Assembly (NCBI GenBank): GCA_022563455.1
Contig: JADFNI010000031.1
Location: forward strand, 1-12,904
Direction of reading: 5' to 3'
Length of the DNA: 12,904 nt
From: Nanobdellota archaeon
Lineage (GTDB): Archaea; Nanobdellota; Nanobdellia; Pacearchaeales; GW2011-AR1
A model generated the notes under the pieces. The model worked only from the letters and a program-made list of their open reading frames with translations, searched no databases and was not told where the DNA came from. Made by a program: the position numbers and the translations under genes. Below, one piece after another: positions 11,230 to 12,904 of this stretch (position 1 is the first letter of the stretch; every line of letters starts with the position of its first letter).

Positions 11230-12606
11230 ATGGTGAATATTAATGGTCTTGTAACTTCCATTGTTGATTCTATTGGTGGACAATTTTTACATTTATCAAC
11301 AGCTGAAACAATAATACTAGATATAGGTCTCATTTTGATCTTGTCAACTTTCTTAGCTTTCTTTGCCAAAATATTCAAACAACCACTAATCCCAGCATAT
11401 GTTATAACTGGATTAATTATAGGTCCACTCGTTTTAGGATATATTAAAAACACAGAGCTAATCACAGCATTTTCAGAAATTGGAATAGCGTTTTTACTTT
11501 TCACTGCAGGACTCGAAATCTCCTTTAGAAAAATAAGGGAAGCTAACTTGAAAAAGATTTTAATTATTGGAATTGCACAGGTTTTAATTATTTTTAGTAT
11601 AGCTTTTTTCTTAGCTGGTTTTCTAGGACTAAGTAATCTTCAAGCAGCTTACATAGGGGTAATTTTAGCCTTTGGCTCAACCATGGTCGATATTAAATTA
11701 CTCTCAGACAGAGGAGAACTTGTAACGCTTCATGGAAGACTTGTTCTAGGAATATTATTATTACAAGATTTAATTGCAATTATAGCAATTGTAGTTTTCA
11801 AGACAGGGGGATTCGAAATAGTCGCCTTGACTATAGCATTCAGCAAACTTCTATTAATATTAGCAGTAGCATTGATTCTCCAAAAATTTGTTCTAAATAA
11901 AATCTTTAAATTCGCTGCAAGGTCCTCAGAACTTTTATTCTTAGCTTCATTAGCAGTCTTATTTATGTTTATAATCTTATCATACTTAGCAGAGCTCTCA
12001 ATAGTCATCGGAGCATTTATCGCAGGTGTTTCTCTTGCTAACTCAAGATTTAAAATCGAACTAGAATCTAGAGTTACGCCGCTTCGAGATTTCTTCGCAA
12101 TTCTTTTCTTCGTAGCCCTTGGAACCCAGATAGTATTCGAAGGAATAGGGGACAATCTTCGTTTACTAAGCGCATTGATAATTATAGGAATTATAATAAA
12201 ACCATTATTTACATTTATCTTAATGAGGATCGGAGGCTATAGGCCTAAGACTAGTTTTTTCACAGCAATTTCCTTAGCTCAACTCTCAGAGTTCTCATTA
12301 ATTATAGGAATTCTCGGAGTTAGTCTAGGAGTACTTGACGCAGCAATGTTTTCAACAATTATCTTAGCTACAATAATTACCATGTCCTTAACACCATACT
12401 TTATAGAATTTAAAGAAAATCTGTATAAGTTTGTCATGCTCCCATTAAGCTTATTTCGATTTTTACCAATAAGTGAAAGACTTGAATACAAAAACGATGG
12501 AGAAAAAGAAATACTCCTTATAGGTGCTCACCGAATGGGCTCCATTCTTTTAAAAGATCTTGTAAAAGATAAAAAGAAGCTTCTGGTAATTGATTATAAT
12601 CCAGAA
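11230..12606 (+). CDS. CPA2/KefB-type cation:proton antiporter, truncated at a chimeric junction
   Basis: The N-terminal ~400 residues form a Na+/H+ exchanger domain with 12-13 hydrophobic segments. Signature stretches are Y-V-I-T-G-L-I-I-G-P-L-V-L-G, F-T-A-G-L-E-I-S, F-G-S-T-M-V and I-G-A-F-I-A-G-V-S-L-A. Such proteins exchange K+ or Na+ for protons across the membrane. Residues ~427-459 begin a TrkA-N/RCK nucleotide-binding domain (I-L-L-I-G-A-H-R-M-G-S, L-L-V-I-D-Y-N-P-E). The protein should continue for ~100 or more residues. After residue ~459 the reading frame enters sequence that encodes a eukaryotic CCCH finger and then stops at 12651. The final 14 translated residues are therefore not antiporter. 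The true 3' end is missing from this contig. Confidence 0.88.
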
Positions 12607-12610
12607 ATTT
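12592..12610. other. Chimeric junction between archaeal and eukaryotic DNA
   Basis: This stretch encodes D-Y-N-P-E-I, which fits both the antiporter's TrkA-N domain on the left and the D-Y-Q-P-D-I start of the RNF113 zinc finger on the right. Short shared sequence of this kind is where an assembler or a library chimera can switch templates. Sequence to the right is visibly richer in G+C. Confidence 0.8.
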
Positions 12611-12894
12611 GCAAGGACTACAAGGAGACGGGGTGGGCATCTTGTTCATAACTGTAAATGAAATGTCTGGGTACTCAGATACTGTGGATACGGTGACACC
12701 TGTATTTTTATTCACGATCGATCAAACTATAAAGAGGGTTGGCAAATAGAGAAGGAATGGGAGGAAAAGCAGAAGAAAATCAAAGAACGTCAAAGGAGGC
12801 AACTTGAGGGCCTCTCGGTATCATCGGATAGCGATGAAAGTGTTCCTGGAGTAGAGCCTGGAGAAGACCTCCCCTTCGCTTGCTTCTCATGCCG
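12592..12894 (+). CDS. RNF113: Eukaryotic RNF113/CWC24 splicing factor, partial, two exons
   Basis: Joining ~12592-12632 to 12679-12894 restores one frame: I-C-K-D-Y-K-E-T-G, then Y-C-G-Y-G-D-T-C-I-F-I-H-D-R-S-N-Y-K, then G-W-Q-I-E-K-E-W-E-E, a charged linker, and L-P-F-A-C-F-S-C-R. This is the C-x8-C-x5-C-x3-H zinc finger, the conserved G-W-Q-I-E-K-E segment and the first C-x2-C of the RING finger of RNF113/Cwc24, a eukaryotic spliceosome component and RING protein. Both ends are missing: the N-terminal part is lost at the junction, and the RING domain continues beyond the window after an intron donor. It contains introns, so it cannot be an archaeal gene. The source eukaryote is not identifiable by eye. 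Confidence 0.85.
12633..12678 (+). other. Spliceosomal intron, 46 nt
   Basis: It begins GTGGGC and ends TACTCAG. Removing it joins GG to A TAC TGT and restores both the Gly codon and the second Cys of the CCCH finger. ATAAC at 12648-12652 is a candidate branch site about 27 nt before the acceptor. Confidence 0.85.
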
Positions 12895-12904
12895 GTAAGA
12901 GCTA
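12895..12904 (+). other. 5' part of a second intron
   Basis: GTAAGAGCTA follows the first RING C-x2-C and Arg. GTAAG is a consensus 5' splice site and splits the Arg codon after CG. Confidence 0.65.

Noticed and set aside
12592..12651. A natural KefB protein with a short novel C-terminus or a KefB-zinc finger fusion
   Set aside because: The C-terminal residues are the first half of a CCCH finger interrupted by a spliceosomal intron; the stop codon lies inside that intron.
12592..12904. Horizontal transfer of a eukaryotic RNF113 gene into the archaeon
   Set aside because: A 46-nt GT-AG intron and a further donor site could not be spliced in archaea, and the junction truncates another gene at shared sequence. 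A contig chimera is simpler.
1..12904. CRISPR arrays, insertion sequences, rRNA genes
   Set aside because: No regularly spaced direct repeats, transposase motifs, terminal inverted repeats or rRNA-like stretches were seen.

Overview
The first 12.6 kb is archaeal. It carries archaeal Rpo7 and Spt4, ribosomal proteins eS24 and eS31 (S24e and S27ae), an archaeal-type UMP kinase, an RNase P Rpp30 subunit, a DUF357 protein and an HTH_10 (bacterio-opsin-activator type) regulator. The DNA is strongly A+T-rich, genes are tightly packed, and nearly every transcription unit has a TATA-like box centred about 24-30 bp upstream of its start codon, with no convincing Shine-Dalgarno sites. That suggests mostly leaderless mRNAs. 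Small proteins and a pared-down version of the usual rpo7-spt4-S24e-S27ae cluster fit a reduced-genome DPANN archaeon (Pacearchaeota/Woesearchaeota/Nanoarchaeota-like). The phylum is an inference. The last ~300 bp is not archaeal: it is a piece of a eukaryotic RNF113/CWC24 gene with a complete 46-nt spliceosomal intron, joined to a truncated antiporter gene, so the contig is almost certainly chimeric at its right end.

Layout. 43-1083 (minus): a rhodanese and two overlapping YnfA/UPF0060 small membrane proteins with opposite charge bias. 1160-3060 (minus): information-processing cluster, read right to left as PIN nuclease (Fcf1/Utp24 type), rpo7, spt4, S24e, S27ae. 3083-3090: one palindromic TATA box that appears to serve both this cluster and the divergent plus-strand pair at 3111-4342 (helical HTH-like protein and a second PIN-like protein). 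4444-5570: a PD-(D/E)XK nuclease with four homing-endonuclease-like repeats, whose last codons and stop lie inside a tRNA-Trp(CCA) gene. 5578-6078 (minus): an orphan exported or membrane-anchored protein. 6203-7830 (plus): a coupled pair (charged/Pro-Met-rich protein, and a Pro-rich protein ending in a secretion-ATPase N-terminal-like domain without an ATPase domain), then DUF357. 7867-8550: pyrH. 8624-9995 (minus): an unknown protein and an HTH_10 regulator, with the same 14-bp palindrome-containing site upstream of each. 10120-10577: a RelBE/ParDE-like toxin-antitoxin pair with four TATA motifs in exact 10-bp phase upstream. 10622-11188: rnp3. 11230-~12606: CPA2/KefB-type antiporter, cut off in its TrkA-N domain by the chimeric junction. 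~12592-12904: eukaryotic RNF113/CWC24 fragment.

How the parts relate. The 1160-3060 cluster and rnp3 serve transcription, translation and RNA maturation. pyrH supplies UDP. The YnfA pair, rhodanese and antiporter are envelope or stress functions. The nuclease/tRNA-Trp overlap, the toxin-antitoxin pair and the self-regulated HTH_10 gene are the accessory-looking parts. The items most worth following are the nuclease/tRNA-Trp overlap with its unusual 19-56 base pair, the opposite-topology YnfA pair, the ATPase-less secretion-ATPase domain pair, and the eukaryotic tail. No intergenic stretch exceeds 300 bases.
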